This document shows positions 13,701-26,036 of a DNA stretch of 64,000 nucleotides, piece by piece; the stretch's first letter is position 1, and each line of letters starts with the position of its first letter. The notes beneath the pieces are model-generated. The model had not been told where the DNA came from, ran no database searches, and saw nothing but the letters and a program-made list of their open reading frames with translations. The DNA lies in contig NC_135260.1 of assembly GCF_964204865.1 (NCBI RefSeq), forward strand, positions 9,238,001-9,302,000, read 5' to 3'. This DNA comes from Styela clava (Eukaryota; Chordata; Ascidiacea; Stolidobranchia; Styelidae). Both the position numbers and the translations under genes were made by a program.

Positions 13701-16700
13701 TCATTGTTACCGATAACTTTCCATTTATGACCATGCACGAAATGGATAATTACATGTCACCGGGCAATAGGAGAGACCTTTTTTCACAGCAAAGAAAGCG
13801 ATAGAAACATGTTTTTACTTGCCCGGTGAAAACGCGGTGCAAAGGTGGTCGTGAGGCGCATTATGTACCAAATTTTAGCGATTCGTAAATTGGCCGGAAA
13901 ACGCTTCAAATAATTTGCGATTCGATTCGATTTCGAATATTCGGTTCGCTTGGACAGCCCTAGTGATCTCTAAGCCCTAACACAGAATAGTGCAGCGTTT
14001 CCCAACCTTTTTTGGCCGTGTACTATTTTCTCACCAGCGAAAATCTTTGAGGACTCGAGGTGCGTTAATTGTAACCGAACTCTATTTGAAGAAACAATAA
14101 AACCAAACACAACAGAATTTAACGAAGTCAGTTTAATCCGATGTATCCCACGAACCTGATCCACTATTGACATCTCCCAGAATTACACCAATTACCGGAC
14201 TTCCTCGCATATGAATCCAGTTTAAAACTCAAAAAAAGTTGCCAAACTAAGTGTTCGGCTTATACGCGCATAACTTTGAAGTAGCTCGCGACAATAAAAA
14301 AGTTAGTGACTTACATGAACTATACAACTGCATCACGTTTCTAAAAGAGTATTGCCTGTTGAGGACTCATTCAAACGCTACGCGGACTCGGGTTGGGAAA
14401 CACTGCTTTAGTGCTATATTATGCCGAAATCTGATGATACCTTGAATAGAGGGTTCATTAGACTATTCTGTGGCATGCAGATCGTGAGACAAACAAAAGC
14501 TTCTATTCAAGTGAACTGCAAACTCTTTCTCACTGATGTAATGATGCATCGCTGCGCTTGTTTTACAGATATTATAATGAATTGTGTTTTTTGAACTTTC
14601 GGGTATTCTCCATCCAAAAATTTTTTTAGGCATGTGGTAAAATGTATATTGACGGTTCCATTACATCTGAACCCCTAGACATTTGAACCCATGACGATTG
14701 CACCTGCATACCATTACACCTATGGAATTTTTTTTGTTTTCACGAATATTTGAACCCATACTAACCCTAACCCATGGGTTTCAGCACCCGCATATAGATT
14801 GAACCCGCGGATATACGGATGGGTTCAAATGTACGTGGGTTCAAATGTACGGTCACCTATATTGACACTACTCCTTTCAGTTATGTCTGTAGGATGGAAA
14901 GTGTTAACGTAATGCTGGACAATGAATACTTTTCAGGATTTTATTTATGGATGCACTGAGTTACCTTTCACATGGGAAACTATCTCTACCATTGGAAAGA
15001 TATATTCAGATTGATATTGATGATATTTTTGTCAGTGCGGTTGATACAAGAATGACGGAAGAGGATGTTATGGTAAGCAAATTGTTTGTCTGTTTTATGT
15101 TTCAATCAACTTTATTTTATTTTTAACTTGAGTATGACCAGGGATGTCCAAAACGAATCGAATAATCGAATATTCGAATACATTAAAAATTCATTATATT
15201 CTATATAGTAAATACTTGAATTTGGGAATAAATTGAAACCTTTTTTTAACTCAAGAATTTTAAGCCAATGAACGAGCAGATCAAAAAATACAATATTTCA
15301 ATTTGTATCAAACAACACAGAGAAACCAATTACTTTTATGTTTGTGTTTCAGATGGGATCAACATGAAGATATAGTTATTTATGTAATTGTCCACATGAA
15401 CCTGCCTCCAATCTAGAATGAATAGAAATTCCATATTCGGAAATATTTTCTCAGAATGTATTCGGAATAATGAAATATTTGATTTTGACCATCTCTGACT
15501 ATACTATGACTTTACTTCTAATAATTGTTTTCATGTTTGTTTATGATGACAATAGGCATGCTTACAAATAAACTATGTTTTATATCTTGACAGGAATTAG
15601 TAAAGTTTCAAAAGGATATGAGGAAAAGAATTCAAGGATTCAATTTTTTACTTGGATTTACCGGAAAATTTTATCAGAAAGGTAAACAGTAATGAAGAGA
15701 TCAAATCGCTTGATTTAGTGTGCATTTTCCAACTTGCAATATAATATATCAGGACTTATATTTTAAAGATGGCTTTGATTTGGCATCTTTTACAATTCTT
15801 ATCTTACAGAATTTCTGTTAAATGGCAGCTAATTAACATAGTTTTTAAATTTTCAGGTAATCCAAAAGAGAACGAAGGAGATGCCACGTTTCTACGAGAA
15901 AGTCATAACTTTTTATGGTTTCCACATATGTGGTCTCATATGCAAGCTCACTTGTTCCACAATAAAACCTCAATGTGTTCTTACATGATACCAAACAAAC
16001 AATTTGCTGAGGTAGGTTGAATTACATCAGGCAAATAACTTTTATGATGGTTGCACACTGTGAGGTGCAAAATCGGAAATCTGGTAATCAAATATTCAAA
16101 TTGATTCGTAATTAAAGACTTAATACATTCAGTTCTTGATTTTAAGAATATTTTGAATTATTTTCATTTGTAAAATTATACCTTTGAGAAATTAAAGTAT
16201 ATTTTGAATATAGTAGATTATAATGGCCATCGCTGGTTGGATAATTTGAGTCAAACAATAAAAGTGTATTAAATATTAATGAGGGAGGGCTTACAATGTG
16301 TATCTAATGTGTAAGCATTTGGATTTGATCTGCTTGGATCAGTGGTTTTCAACTTTTTAGGAGGCGTCCCCTTTTAACGATTTGTCAAGTTCGCACCCCA
16401 ATTCAAAAATAACTAGTTAACGATAAGCTATAAATAACAGATAGACAGGCGGAAGTATATTAAGTTGAAGTCTTAAAAATGCTCCACGCTAATGATAATA
16501 AAGATAGCTGTCTGCAATCTCTCAACAATAAAGTAATGTAAATATCCAAAATCAGGCAAGCAATATCAAATCTAACAAAAAGGTATTTTTCAATCGGCCC
16601 CCTTAAAAAAATTGTCTGCGCTTCACCGTTTGAGAAACACTGGCCTAGATCTTTTCATCAATTGGTACTCGCAAGGATTTATATATATAAGTTGCAATGA

Positions 16701-19700
16701 ATTTGTATGTAGAGCTCAATGTTACAGTAATATAGCCTTACAATTTAATTCAAATATTTACACCATGTTTTTTTTAGAGGCATAAATTCAATGTGTCAAC
16801 TCGCTATGCTGTCGCCCCACATCATTCTGGAATATTCCCTGTTCATGAACCTTTGTACGAATGTTGGAAAGAAATATGGGATATTGAAACAACAAGTACA
16901 GAAGAATATCCGAACTTGAGACCTGATAATAAAAGAAGAGGATTTATATATAGAGATATCAAGGTATAGTGGTTAGGATGTACCAGAAATTCATTGTTAT
17001 ACATAATATTAATACTCTTTATTTTTTTACTGCCAAGTATTTGAAAATAAGATTTTTTTCGTTAAATTTGCCAATTTATTTGCAAGTTGAGATTATTTGT
17101 TGATTTTATAGTTGAATTGATTCATTCAGATCCAATATACTCAAGTTGAGATGAAATAAATTTTATGAATATTCAACTGATAGGAAATAGCTATGTGCAT
17201 TAATTTGGATTTATTTGGACTGATTGGTCAATGAAATAAAATCTGAGCAAATGTAGGTAATTGGATCTCAGTAACCAGATTTTTAGACCACTGATGATAA
17301 AATAAATTTAAGCCAATTCCTATCTTTAACCAATGTAAAAATAGTCGAATGAAAAGAGAAAAATTATAATGCTCTTGTTGGGAGTAAGATAAGGACTCAA
17401 AATTTTTTATGTCTTGGCCAAAGTACTCACTTCCTAACCTTTTTACAAGATTTATCTATTCTACCTTTCTGAGTTATTTAGCAGTTACCCATGCCCGAAA
17501 CTCCTCTGGCTAAAGTACCCCTTATCATCTAAGTCTGAGCTTCCCTTTTTCTGTATCCTACTTTTCTACACTTTTGAGTAATCATTTATGCCTATAATAG
17601 AACCTGAATCCTTGTAGATCGTGCTCTGACCAGGTTGTAAGACTTGTTTTAGCAAAATTTTAATGCATAAGGTTATTAAGCTGGAGAGAAATCTTGATTT
17701 CTTTAACTTGATGTTAAGGTGCTACCTCGACAAACTTGTGGTCTTTTTACTCATACAAATTATTTGGATAAATATCCCGGTGGACGTAAAAAACTTGAAG
17801 AAATGATCCACGGAGGTCTGTTGTTTCAGACGTTTTTATTCAAAAAGGTTGGTATGGGGATGTTCTACTTTTTAATTTGAGTTTCTTCCTATCTTCACTT
17901 TGAATGGGGCTTATGCTTCAGCAGTCACCAAGACGCGAAGAAGTAAATGGTCTGAAGTAGAAAAAAAGTAACAAAATAAGTCAAAACTTCTTACTATAAC
18001 GAGAACAGAATTAAGTTGTACTAAAACTTTAAGGCTTGCATATGCCAATATTTTTGCTATCAGGGATTAGTTTTAATTCCTTGCTGCAATGTCTTTATTT
18101 TTTTTATTCAAATAAAATGTTGTATCAGTAATATGAAATAATGTATTTAGCAATATTTGATAAATAATAAAAATACTAGATCCAGATGTAAGCAAGTGGT
18201 ATCTGATATTTTGAGGTGTTCATTTGTTTCCAGAAAAATTATGTAAGAAATAGAATCTGCATACACAATATCAACTGTATACCAAATATACATTTCATTT
18301 GCAGCCCATATTTGTTTTTGAATACCATTTTTATTTGTACGTCAAAGGTGGGATAATGTGTTCCTATAACAGTGAATATTATATTAGCACCCCGAACTGT
18401 TTCGCCTTCAAGATATAATTTGGGTTTTTTATTAAAATAGATAGGATTACAAATTCACTTTTACTTAATATTAATATACATTATTTAATACATATATAAA
18501 TATTTTTATTTTTTTAGTACAATATTTACATGACGCATTTCTCCAATTATGGAAACGACAGACTCGCATTATATGTTTTTGATAAAGCCATCGAGTTTGT
18601 TCAATGTTGGACCAATCTAAGATTGATACAGGTTCCACCATCGGAACTTGCTAAAAAATATTTTGATGAATATCCAGATGAAATTGATCCTATATGGACA
18701 GTAAGTTCTAAATTTTTTTTATGAATGACTTTTTCACTCGTTATCTGGGTAAGGTTGTGGGCAAGGGTTGGTACCCAAGATTTGTAACCTAAACATACCG
18801 CTAGAAGGCCATTGCGCCCATGTTTGGTGTACAATTGTAATAGAAATGTCCTGTTTTTATTTCCAGTGCTCTTCTGACTATATTATTAGTGGCATTCAGC
18901 ATTTGTTCATGCTATGACGAGATTCAAACGTTGCCCATATTTGTATTTTAGTGTTGTTACAATGTTTTTTTTTGTAAATTTTGTATTATAGCATATTTTA
19001 TGGTGTGAAACCGAAAGTGAAATGTAATATGTAGAAATGTGACAGTATTTTGACTTTGTCAGTTTCACTCAAACATTTCTGTCCGTTTTAAATTTAGAAA
19101 AACTGGTAAAGTAGTTGCTGAAAATTTCTAGACCATCCTCAATCTTTTTACAGAATCCCTGTGCTGATCCACGCCATCTGGAAATCTGGTCAAAAGGGAA
19201 ATCCTGCGATAAACTTCCAAAATTTGTCATTGTGGGACCACAAAAATCCGGTAAGTGTTGTACCTTGTATTCATGGTTATGTAGCCATTTTTTTCTGCTT
19301 GGTATTGCCTTGCAACATTTTACAAACTGTATCGAATCTTGCGCACACTGTCACTGCAATGTTTTTCACCATGGTGTGTCACAAAAGTATTTTATTTTTT
19401 GTTTACAACATATCATTAATAGTACGTACATATATTATCCAGGTACAACTGCATTACATTGGTTTCTCCAAATGCATCCTGATTTACAACCAAGTAGGCC
19501 AAGTCTTCAAACATTTGAGGAAATTCAATTTTTCAACACCGATAACTACCTTAAAGGCTTGGATTGGTAAGTTTTCTTACTAATCCTATTTAAGTTATGC
19601 TACGATTAGGTATGTTGAATCAGTCCACATTGAGAATAATTTATAATGGAATCCCAAATAAGAATTTGTTTTTGTGCTATTTACTCGTTGAAATAGTTAC

Positions 19701-22700
19701 ATAAAATTTATTATGGATGTAAAAATTCAGAAAAAATTTGGCATCTGCGGGAATGATAAATGTCAATGACCTTGAGTGCAGTTGGGTTGAATGTGTTTTA
19801 ATCTATTAAGTGAGATAAGCTTGCAGTTAATTATTAATACTCTTGTCTAAAGATATATATAATTGGTGGTCTGGGATTTTTCAACCCACAAAACGGCAAC
19901 ACATTTTATCTTTTAGATATATCATATGAATTAACCAATACTTCAGATGTCAACTCATTTAGATTATTAATCTATAATTCACATATAATACTAGATAAAT
20001 AATTTTAAATGTTCATAAATAAACTTACAGTATGACAGAAAATTGACATATTTTTCAGCTAAGCATTCCAATATCTGGTATCTTAGGAGAAAGTATAACT
20101 TTGTATTTTGGGCAGTATCATATTGACAAAACACTAATAAAAAACAATGCCTAATAAAAAGGCATTGCGGTTCAAATCTAGTTCATACTCATGCTATAAA
20201 TCAGGAGTGTGCAACCTTCGGCCCGTGGGCCAAATGCGGCCCACAAGTAAAAATTGTGCGGCCTGCGGAGAAGTGAATTTTGAATGGTTTGTGGCCCGCG
20301 AAACGTGTTTTCAACTTAACTTAATCTGGTACATGGGAGTAATTTCAACTCATTTGCATCGCAAAGCCTATACCTGATTCCAATTTATTAACTATGCCTA
20401 ATACGTCCAATGCCCTGACAGCTTGCTTGTGCGAAGCTAACAACACAAGTGCAACTGCTAGAAATCCTATGTTAAATAAAGGTGCGGTCTGCAGTTTCAC
20501 CCAGTTATTCATATCTTGCCCTTTTGTATTAGAGGTTGCACCCCCTGCTATAAATGATTCAAACTCCTATCATTTTGATAACATTAATCATATTAGATTA
20601 TTTTTTATCAATGATTCCTCACAGGTACATGGATTTCTTTCCAATTCCTTCGAGGGAAGAAGAAACATTCTTATATGAAAAAAGTGCAAATTATTTTGAG
20701 AATGATATTGCGCCAAGAAGGTTGAGTGCATTGTTACCTAAAGCTCATATCATTGTGTTACTGATCGATCCTGCGAAGAGAGCGTATTCATGGTATCAGG
20801 TGGGTTTCGTTGTTGATAAATATAAAATAGCAAAATTCAACTTCACATTTGATATGAGAAGGGATCTGCAGTCAGGGTTATCAGGTTGTCACTGGGGCCA
20901 GAATCAAGTTTTCAAACTCTTGGGTGTCGAAATTCTGAATCTGAGTCGCAACGCAAGTCAAAATTTCCCACTAAAAACTACAGAAGCATTAATTTTACCA
21001 AGTGTTTTTAATAGTCTATTAATGATGACTTATGTATGCCAAATCCTTGGTTTTTAAAATTTGATTTCATCGAGGCTGGAGTTGAAGCCGCATTTTTTTT
21101 TAAACTGCAATCGGGAGTTAAAGTCAAAGTTTTTTTCAAGCAAAAGTCTAAGCCAAATTTTTTTTTGATTTTGAACCAAGTCTGAGCTGATTGTGAATAT
21201 GAACACAGCTTTTAATATGATAACTGAGAAATATAGTCACATCAGAATAGTTTGTTATACAGTTGAATTTGGATATATAGATGCATGATAAATGTATCTT
21301 TTATGCAGCTGTCCCATGATTTGAATGAAAGTAAAATTCTAGCAGCAAATTACTTAGAATGTTACTGTGGAATGGATAATTTTATATAGAAGAACAGTAA
21401 AATTATTGTCAAACTTGAGAAACTTTCAACATTATATGAAGTGCGTGAGATAATGTGATTTCACAGAATACAATTAAATTATACTCAAAATTGGGTATGT
21501 TATGGATAAAATTAGTGTTGGTTATTGGTTGCAAGACAATATATATGGAACACACTGGTTGTTAGGTATTTCCATACTATAAAAAAACTGTAAAATTTGT
21601 TTGAATTTATCATAATAAAAGAATGTTTTATGTTGTAATATTGGATAGATATATAGAGCCTGTTTTGAGCCAAAGTGTAAAGCACGAAAAAAAATGTTGA
21701 ATGATGCATATCATAAGGAACAATTTCAAAATATCAACAGATTTGAATCCAGATTTCTTGATAATAATTGACGTTTTCTTTTTAGCACATGAAGTCCAAA
21801 GATGATCCAACTGCTATAAAGTATTCATTTGACGAAGTGATAAAAGCAAAAAGAAAAGGTTCATCTACAGCATTGTTGCAATTGCAAAAAAGGTGTCTTA
21901 AACCAGGACAGTACGGGGAACATATAGATAGATGGACTGAATATTTACCAGCTCGACAAATTATCTTAGAAGATGGTGAACTACTTGTGAAGGATCCAAT
22001 CACAGTCTTGCAAAGATTACAAAAGTCATTGGGTCTTCCTAATATTTTTGATTATTCAGAAGCTATCAGGTAAAAGAAATTGGATTGTTTTTTTCAGTAT
22101 AACTAGTATTGTTGAATGGGTTAGGATTTTATATTTAACTCTAGATACTCTCGTAGGGTGTGTATCAGGTCTAGGGTCAGGCGATATTTTTATCCCGATG
22201 TTCCTTATTTTAGTTCTATCAAAAATTTGGGGACTGTCTGTGTTAGCCAAGTGAATATTCCCCCTGCCCATAGGTTTTGGTCCCTTTACACAACAATGTA
22301 AAAAAGGTGAACAAAATTAGTTACCTCTATATTGGTACACATACTTCTGGAGCGCCAAACTCAGGATTGAAATAAATGTTCCAAATATCGCCAACTGTGC
22401 TGTGAATCCTTGCTTTGCTCACGAATATCTTGACTAATGAAGTTCAATTTGATTGGACGTTTACATCGATAGTTCATGTAAAGAAACTTGGAAAAAAGTT
22501 GTTAAGATTTCGGACAATCAAAATGTTTGAATAGTTTTATAAATTTATGATTCTTTCTATGAATTATCTCGATAAATTATTGCAAAATTGATCTGATTTA
22601 GGACAGTAACCACCAGCTGATCCTACATATTTTGTTCTTTAGGTTTGATGAAAGAAAAGGATTTTTCTGTAAAATTCAGGATGGTGGAAACAAATGTTTA

Positions 22701-22972
22701 GGGAAATCAAAAGGTAGAAAATATCCTGAAATGTCAGAAGACGTAAGTAAATGAAGTCTCATTAAGCTTCTAACCATTTTTATGCGACACTTATCCACTT
22801 CGCTTCGAACAATCTCAGGTACAAACAGTTATCTTCGTTCTGTTGTTTACAGAGTCGTCGATATTTGGATGAATATTATGAACACAGTAATACACGTTTA
22901 GTTCAAATATTACAAGGTCTTCAACATCCTATACCAACGTGGCTCAGTTCATTAAATTCAACTGTAACGTGA
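4730..22972 (+). CDS. NDST: Heparan sulfate N-deacetylase/N-sulfotransferase, 20 exons, complete
   Basis: Golgi enzyme that removes acetyl from GlcNAc in heparan sulfate and transfers sulfate from PAPS to the freed amine. Exons: 4730-4918, 5384-5476, 6211-6312, 6988-7152, 7857-7958, 9283-9428, 11634-11658, 12208-12332, 14937-15072, 15594-15681, 15857-16011, 16778-16963, 17719-17847, 18518-18700, 19154-19250, 19443-19566, 20625-20799, 21786-22069, 22643-22742, 22853-22972. All junctions are GT-AG and phases agree, giving 907 residues (vertebrate NDSTs are about 880). Residues 14-32 form a type II signal anchor. The deacetylase half carries DIDDIF (342-347), [10 protein letters not shown] (411-420) and APHHSG. 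The sulfotransferase half carries GPQKSGTTAL with Lys639 at the position of the catalytic lysine, Arg734/Ser737 in RAYSWYQ for PAPS, and a C-terminal Cys844/Cys853 pair before [13 protein letters not shown]. Which vertebrate NDST it matches best cannot be told by eye. Confidence 0.95.
5787..6007 (+). mobile_element. tRNA-derived SINE, 5'-truncated and internally deleted (NDST intron 2)
   Basis: Matches the fuller copy at 42978-43326 from GCTAAGCGTTAGG through the ACGAGAGGCCGTGGTTCGCC segment. The A-box head is truncated and the B-box stretch is missing (a jump from GGGTTTGCACCC to GGGTGGTTCACG), so this is a dead copy. Confidence 0.8.
10565..10804. mobile_element. 240-bp MITE, GGTACT/GCGCC family (NDST intron 6)
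   Basis: Inverted ends GGTACTTCCGTAGTATGT and its reverse-complement relative at the right, each followed inward by CAAGATGGCGGACACC and a GGTTAGGGTTAG word. The flanks CAAAATTT at 10557-10564 and 10805-10812 are identical 8-bp duplications. Non-autonomous, no ORF. Copies occur at 25797 and 53213. Confidence 0.9.
10978..11090 (+). repeat. Fragment of dispersed repeat R (NDST intron 6)
   Basis: The stretch around GAAGGCTATTACTTTTATTT, with GGACTAACTTCTTTGAAATT upstream, recurs near 48955-49060 (same strand) and 52650-52760 (opposite strand). It is a fragment of a longer unnamed repeat. Confidence 0.7.
11574..11658 (+). other. NDST: NDST exon 7 with two possible 3' splice sites
   Basis: The micro-exon 11634-11658 (25 bp) follows a pyrimidine tract ending CAG. 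A second strong acceptor ends at 11573. Using it adds 60 bp (11574-11633) that stays open in the same frame, inserting 20 residues rich in Lys, Arg and Phe. Both forms join exons 6 and 8 in phase. The insert falls in the variable segment before the VFFGNN motif, where NDST family members differ in length. Which form is used cannot be decided from sequence. Confidence 0.6.
12368..13962. mobile_element. 1.6-kb foldback hAT-type element (NDST intron 8)
   Basis: The ends TAAGGCTGTACAAAATCG and (reversed) TAGGGCTGTCCAAGCGAA are a typical hAT pair with CGAATATTCG-rich subterminal sequence. GTGATCTC flanks both sides (12360-12367 and 13963-13970), an exact 8-bp duplication. Inner segments also pair: 12525-12590 with 13560-13635, and about 12600-12665 with 13340-13410. 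Most of the element is therefore one long inverted repeat. The centre (13020-13110) holds a separate patch of GATATCGG words that looks like another element's end. No transposase is present. Confidence 0.88.
13993..14405. mobile_element. 413-bp hAT-type MITE (NDST intron 8)
   Basis: Starts CAGCGTTTCCCAACC and ends GGTTGGGAAACACTG. The flanks GAATAGTG and CTTTAGTG share only the last five bases, so the target duplication is degenerate or the copy old. It lies 30 bp downstream of the 1.6-kb element. Confidence 0.75.
14654..14857. mobile_element. 204-bp TIR element with 9-bp duplication (NDST intron 8)
   Basis: Begins GGTTCCATTACATCTGAACC and ends GGGTTCAAATGTACGGTCACC. TATATTGAC occurs at 14645-14653 and 14858-14866, an exact 9-bp duplication. 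Internal copies of TGGGTTCAAATGTACG repeat in tandem near the right end. A truncated relative lies at 33709-33843. Confidence 0.8.
15140..15496. mobile_element. hAT-type MITE, CAGGGATGTCC ends (NDST intron 9)
   Basis: The left end CAGGGATGTCCAAAACGAAT is followed by CGAATATTCG words. The right end carries the inverted ATATTTGATTTTGACCATC followed by TCTG. The ends resemble those of the element at 12368. No clean 8-bp duplication is visible, so the limits are approximate. Confidence 0.6.
16340..16642. mobile_element. 303-bp hAT-type MITE (NDST intron 11)
   Basis: Begins CAGTGGTTTTCAAC and ends GTTTGAGAAACACTG. The flanks GCTTGGAT (16332-16339) and GCCTAGAT (16643-16650) match at 6 of 8 positions. 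The same CAGTGGTTCTC family occurs at 23274. Confidence 0.75.
19154..19566 (+). other. NDST: NDST P-loop exons (PAPS 5'-phosphosulfate loop)
   Basis: Exon 15 (19154-19250) ends inside a glycine codon just after GPQKS, and exon 16 (19443-19566) resumes with GTTAL. The intron therefore splits the PAPS-binding loop in phase 1. Exon 16 continues into TFEEIQFFN, a strongly conserved NDST stretch. The lysine of the loop is the family's catalytic lysine, so the sulfotransferase site looks intact. Confidence 0.9.
20202..20547. mobile_element. 346-bp hAT-type MITE just upstream of NDST exon 17
   Basis: Begins CAGGAGTGTGCAACC and ends GGTTGCACCCCCTG. Exact 8-bp duplications CTATAAAT flank it (20194-20201 and 20548-20555). 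The right duplication ends 69 bp before the exon 17 acceptor at 20624, so intron 16 keeps only a short native 3' segment. Confidence 0.88.
22150..22360. mobile_element. Degenerate GGTACT-type MITE (NDST intron 18)
   Basis: GATACTCTCGTAGGG at the left and GGTACACATACTTCTGGAGC followed by GCC at the right resemble the ends of the 10565/25797/53213 family. The interior is diverged and no clear duplication remains, so limits are approximate. Confidence 0.5.
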
Positions 22973-25788
22973 CCAAGATTGGAATGAATCGTCCAGGTAT
23001 GTAGTAATGTATGATACACTTGGCTTTGTGAACGGCAGCAAATTCCATAAATCAAGTGAGAACAGAACGCCTGTCAGTTCAAATTTTTGTGTGCAGTGGA
23101 AGGGCTGTGGAGTCAGTCTGTCTTGTTTTCACTTGATTCTGAGTCTTTATAATCAAACTCCCCCCGGCATAGTCAATGTCAGAAATTGCAGACTTTCATG
23201 ATAAAAGTAGTTAAAATCCTCTACAGAAACTGAAAGATTATGAAGTATACCAAGCGTTCTTTACAGTCTATTACAGTGGTTCTCAAAAACTTTTTAAGAT
23301 AGTAAGGTAAAAGTATGTTTTATTAAAAAAACACGTTGAAAATATGTGAATGGAATGTAAATATCCAAAACAAGGCGGGCCAGATCAAATCTAATAAATA
23401 TTTTTATTTTCAATTAGCTTCATACCCCTTCAAAAAATTGTCTATGCCCCGCTTGTGGGGCGCGCCCCACTGTTCGAGAATCATTGGTCTATTAAAAAAA
23501 ATTTCCATGCACAAAAGTTTTTGCTTTCAAAATTTGAGTCTGAGTTAAATTTTTCAACCCAGAGTTTTTGTGAGTATTCATGAAAAATGCCAGATGCCAT
23601 AGCAACTTCAGGTCATCTTTTTTGTTTTTTTACCAGATTGTATGATAAAAATTATACAGTAGGTAATTCACTGTGCCAAGACATGTCAACAACAAAAGAT
23701 TTGTCCGGTTGGAAATTAGCTAACAAACGGTAATTAACTACCAGTGAATCAACATCAAGTGTAGAAATTTCGTCCGCATTCTTTTCAGAAGACACATTCT
23801 TATTTTGGACTGGGAATAATGCATTGGAAACTGGTAATTTTATGACTTTAAGAATGCTGATGTCTTACATGAAACAAAGTGTATCTGCGCTATTAAATTA
23901 TTCGAGAGTAATGATTGTAAAGTGGAGAATCATGCAGTGGACAGGGTTATTAATCTAGTTACCTTACATTGAATCCTAATTGGGATTCGAATGAAACGAT
24001 GTATGGGTGATTTGATGTTTTAGAATCCAGTTTTATAATTCGATATGAATATGTTTTCTATATAGATCCACAGTACAACAAAATTGTTACATTTGGCAAT
24101 TTTTTTCACTGTAAAACTTCACATGAAAAAGGCATTTAATAAAAAAAAATTATAAAAAAAATAAGCGACTCATATCACAACATTCATTCACAAAGGCTCT
24201 TCTATATTCTAACAAAAGTGATGCCTTCATTTTCTGCCCAAATATAACTTTTACAATATGGATAGTTCATAGTGAATGTGGATATTGATTAAAATATAGA
24301 AATTGCTATCAAACTATCAAATGCTATTTTTTAATTCAAGTAAGAAAAGACCATTACAGGAATTGTAAAACAATGTACTGTATCTGGATACCTGTGTGTT
24401 ACTGGCTTTCAATTTCAAGAAAAACTTGAAATAGTTTGAAATCTATGATATTTATGGTCAAATTTCAAATGATTTGATTTGCGTTAAAATATGTTACAAG
24501 AGTTTGTATGAATCTTAAGGTTTACCACAAATTATGATTCTTCAAATAGTATGCATATTATTTTGATTCAAGTTTTTGTAATAAAATAGTTTTTTCATGA
24601 TGAAGCAAATGATATATAAAAATGATTAATGTGAAGTTGAGGTTTGATAAATGTTAGTGTTATTTGAAATTGTGAATTTTTCTTCTCAGCGACTTATTGA
24701 TATTCTCTCAATGCTTCAGAGCAGAGGTGTGCAACCTTTATTACTACTGTAATTCTTTCTTTATATTATTGATCTTACTGTATGTTAGGGGTCCTTGCAG
24801 AAATGGTAGATTAAAACGCGTAGATTTATAAAGATAACTGCTATTCAAATTTATTGTCACACCGACTTCAAACGAATTCAGTGAGAAACAAGTTTTTATA
24901 ACATTGTACATTTTGCATTTATTTTGATTTTGCCAGCTAGTTTTGCTAATATGACAGTGGCACTCAGGTACTGGTATATGCTTTGAGATACAAAGATAAT
25001 ATAATTGGCTAATTTCTTGCATGTTCCAGATTAACTACCGGTAAACTAAAATCTCGTTTCACAGGCACACCATTCAAAATTGGCACTTCTTTGCAGGCTG
25101 CACAATTTTTTTTTGTGGTCTGCAGTTTGCACATACCGGTACCTGCTTTAAAGTAAAAGTATTTGTATCCCAATATTAATAAATTGGGAGTTCATTATCA
25201 AATACTCATTGAATTTACTCTGGGCTTGTTAGGGATTTTTTGTTTCTTCCCAAATGTTGCTGATTTTTAAAAATTGCGTCATCACTTACTGATAATCCAA
25301 CAAAGACTACTTCGATTTTTCCGCGATCAATTGCAAAGCAGTATTGGTTTCATGATGGTATAGTTAATGTATTTTCATGTTCATATTATCCATGCATTGC
25401 TTTCTTATTTAGTTGAAGGGTTTTTAACTTATAGAGTGTAGTCAGTAAAATATATGTAGAGTGTGCACTTTGCAAGGTTATTTACTGAGCTTGTCCTATG
25501 CAGCTGAATTGTTCTCTGGATCTGTTATTATGGAGTATTCCAATATAAAAAACATTGTCAAAATTTCCAGAAATGGATGTGTCAAATTTTACGTTCTACA
25601 CTCATGTCAATAGTGGATTATCAGCATGCCTATATTACTATTTTTTGTTTCGTTTTGTTAGAACTCGTTTTTAATTTTTGATGGGGATTTGAACTAGTAT
25701 TGAATAATTTGTTCTCTTTTATTTTTAAGGATGAAATTTTGACATATCATGTTCCCAAATTCTATTATTATTCCATTTGTAATAGGTT
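22973..25788. other. 3' flank of NDST, no gene seen
   Basis: AT-rich sequence downstream of the NDST stop. It presumably begins with the NDST 3' UTR, but several AATAAA-like words exist and none can be chosen. One clear MITE sits at 23274-23486. A possible hAT left end (CAGAGGTGTGCAACC) is at about 24723, with no matching right end found. Confidence 0.4.
23274..23486. mobile_element. 213-bp hAT-type MITE
   Basis: Begins CAGTGGTTCTCAAAAAC and ends GTTCGAGAATCATTG. Exact duplications GTCTATTA lie at 23266-23273 and 23487-23494. It probably falls in or near the NDST 3' UTR. Confidence 0.88.
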
Positions 25789-25796
25789 TCAAATTC

Positions 25797-26028
25797 GTTA
25801 CTCCCGAAGTATGTGAACCAAGATGGCGAACACCGGAACGTAGTATGTGTACAGGGATGGGGTTAGGCCATAATTTCAGGTACAAATACTACGGGAGTCA
25901 CTTGGCTAGTCCCCGAACTCGTAATAGAACTAAAGTAAAAAAAATTGGAATAAAATTATGGCCTGACCCTAACCTGGTACACATACTACGTTCCGGTGCC
26001 CATCATCTTGGTTCACTTCGAGAGTACC
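25797..26028. mobile_element. 232-bp MITE, GGTACTCCCGAAG family
   Basis: Ends GTTACTCCCGAAGTATGTG and CTTCGAGAGTACC are inverted. Exact duplications TCAAATTC flank it (25789-25796 and 26029-26036). Closely similar to 53213-53469, including GTGAACCAAGATGGCG and GGAGTCACTTGGCTAGTCCC. Confidence 0.9.
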
Positions 26029-26036
26029 TCAAATTC

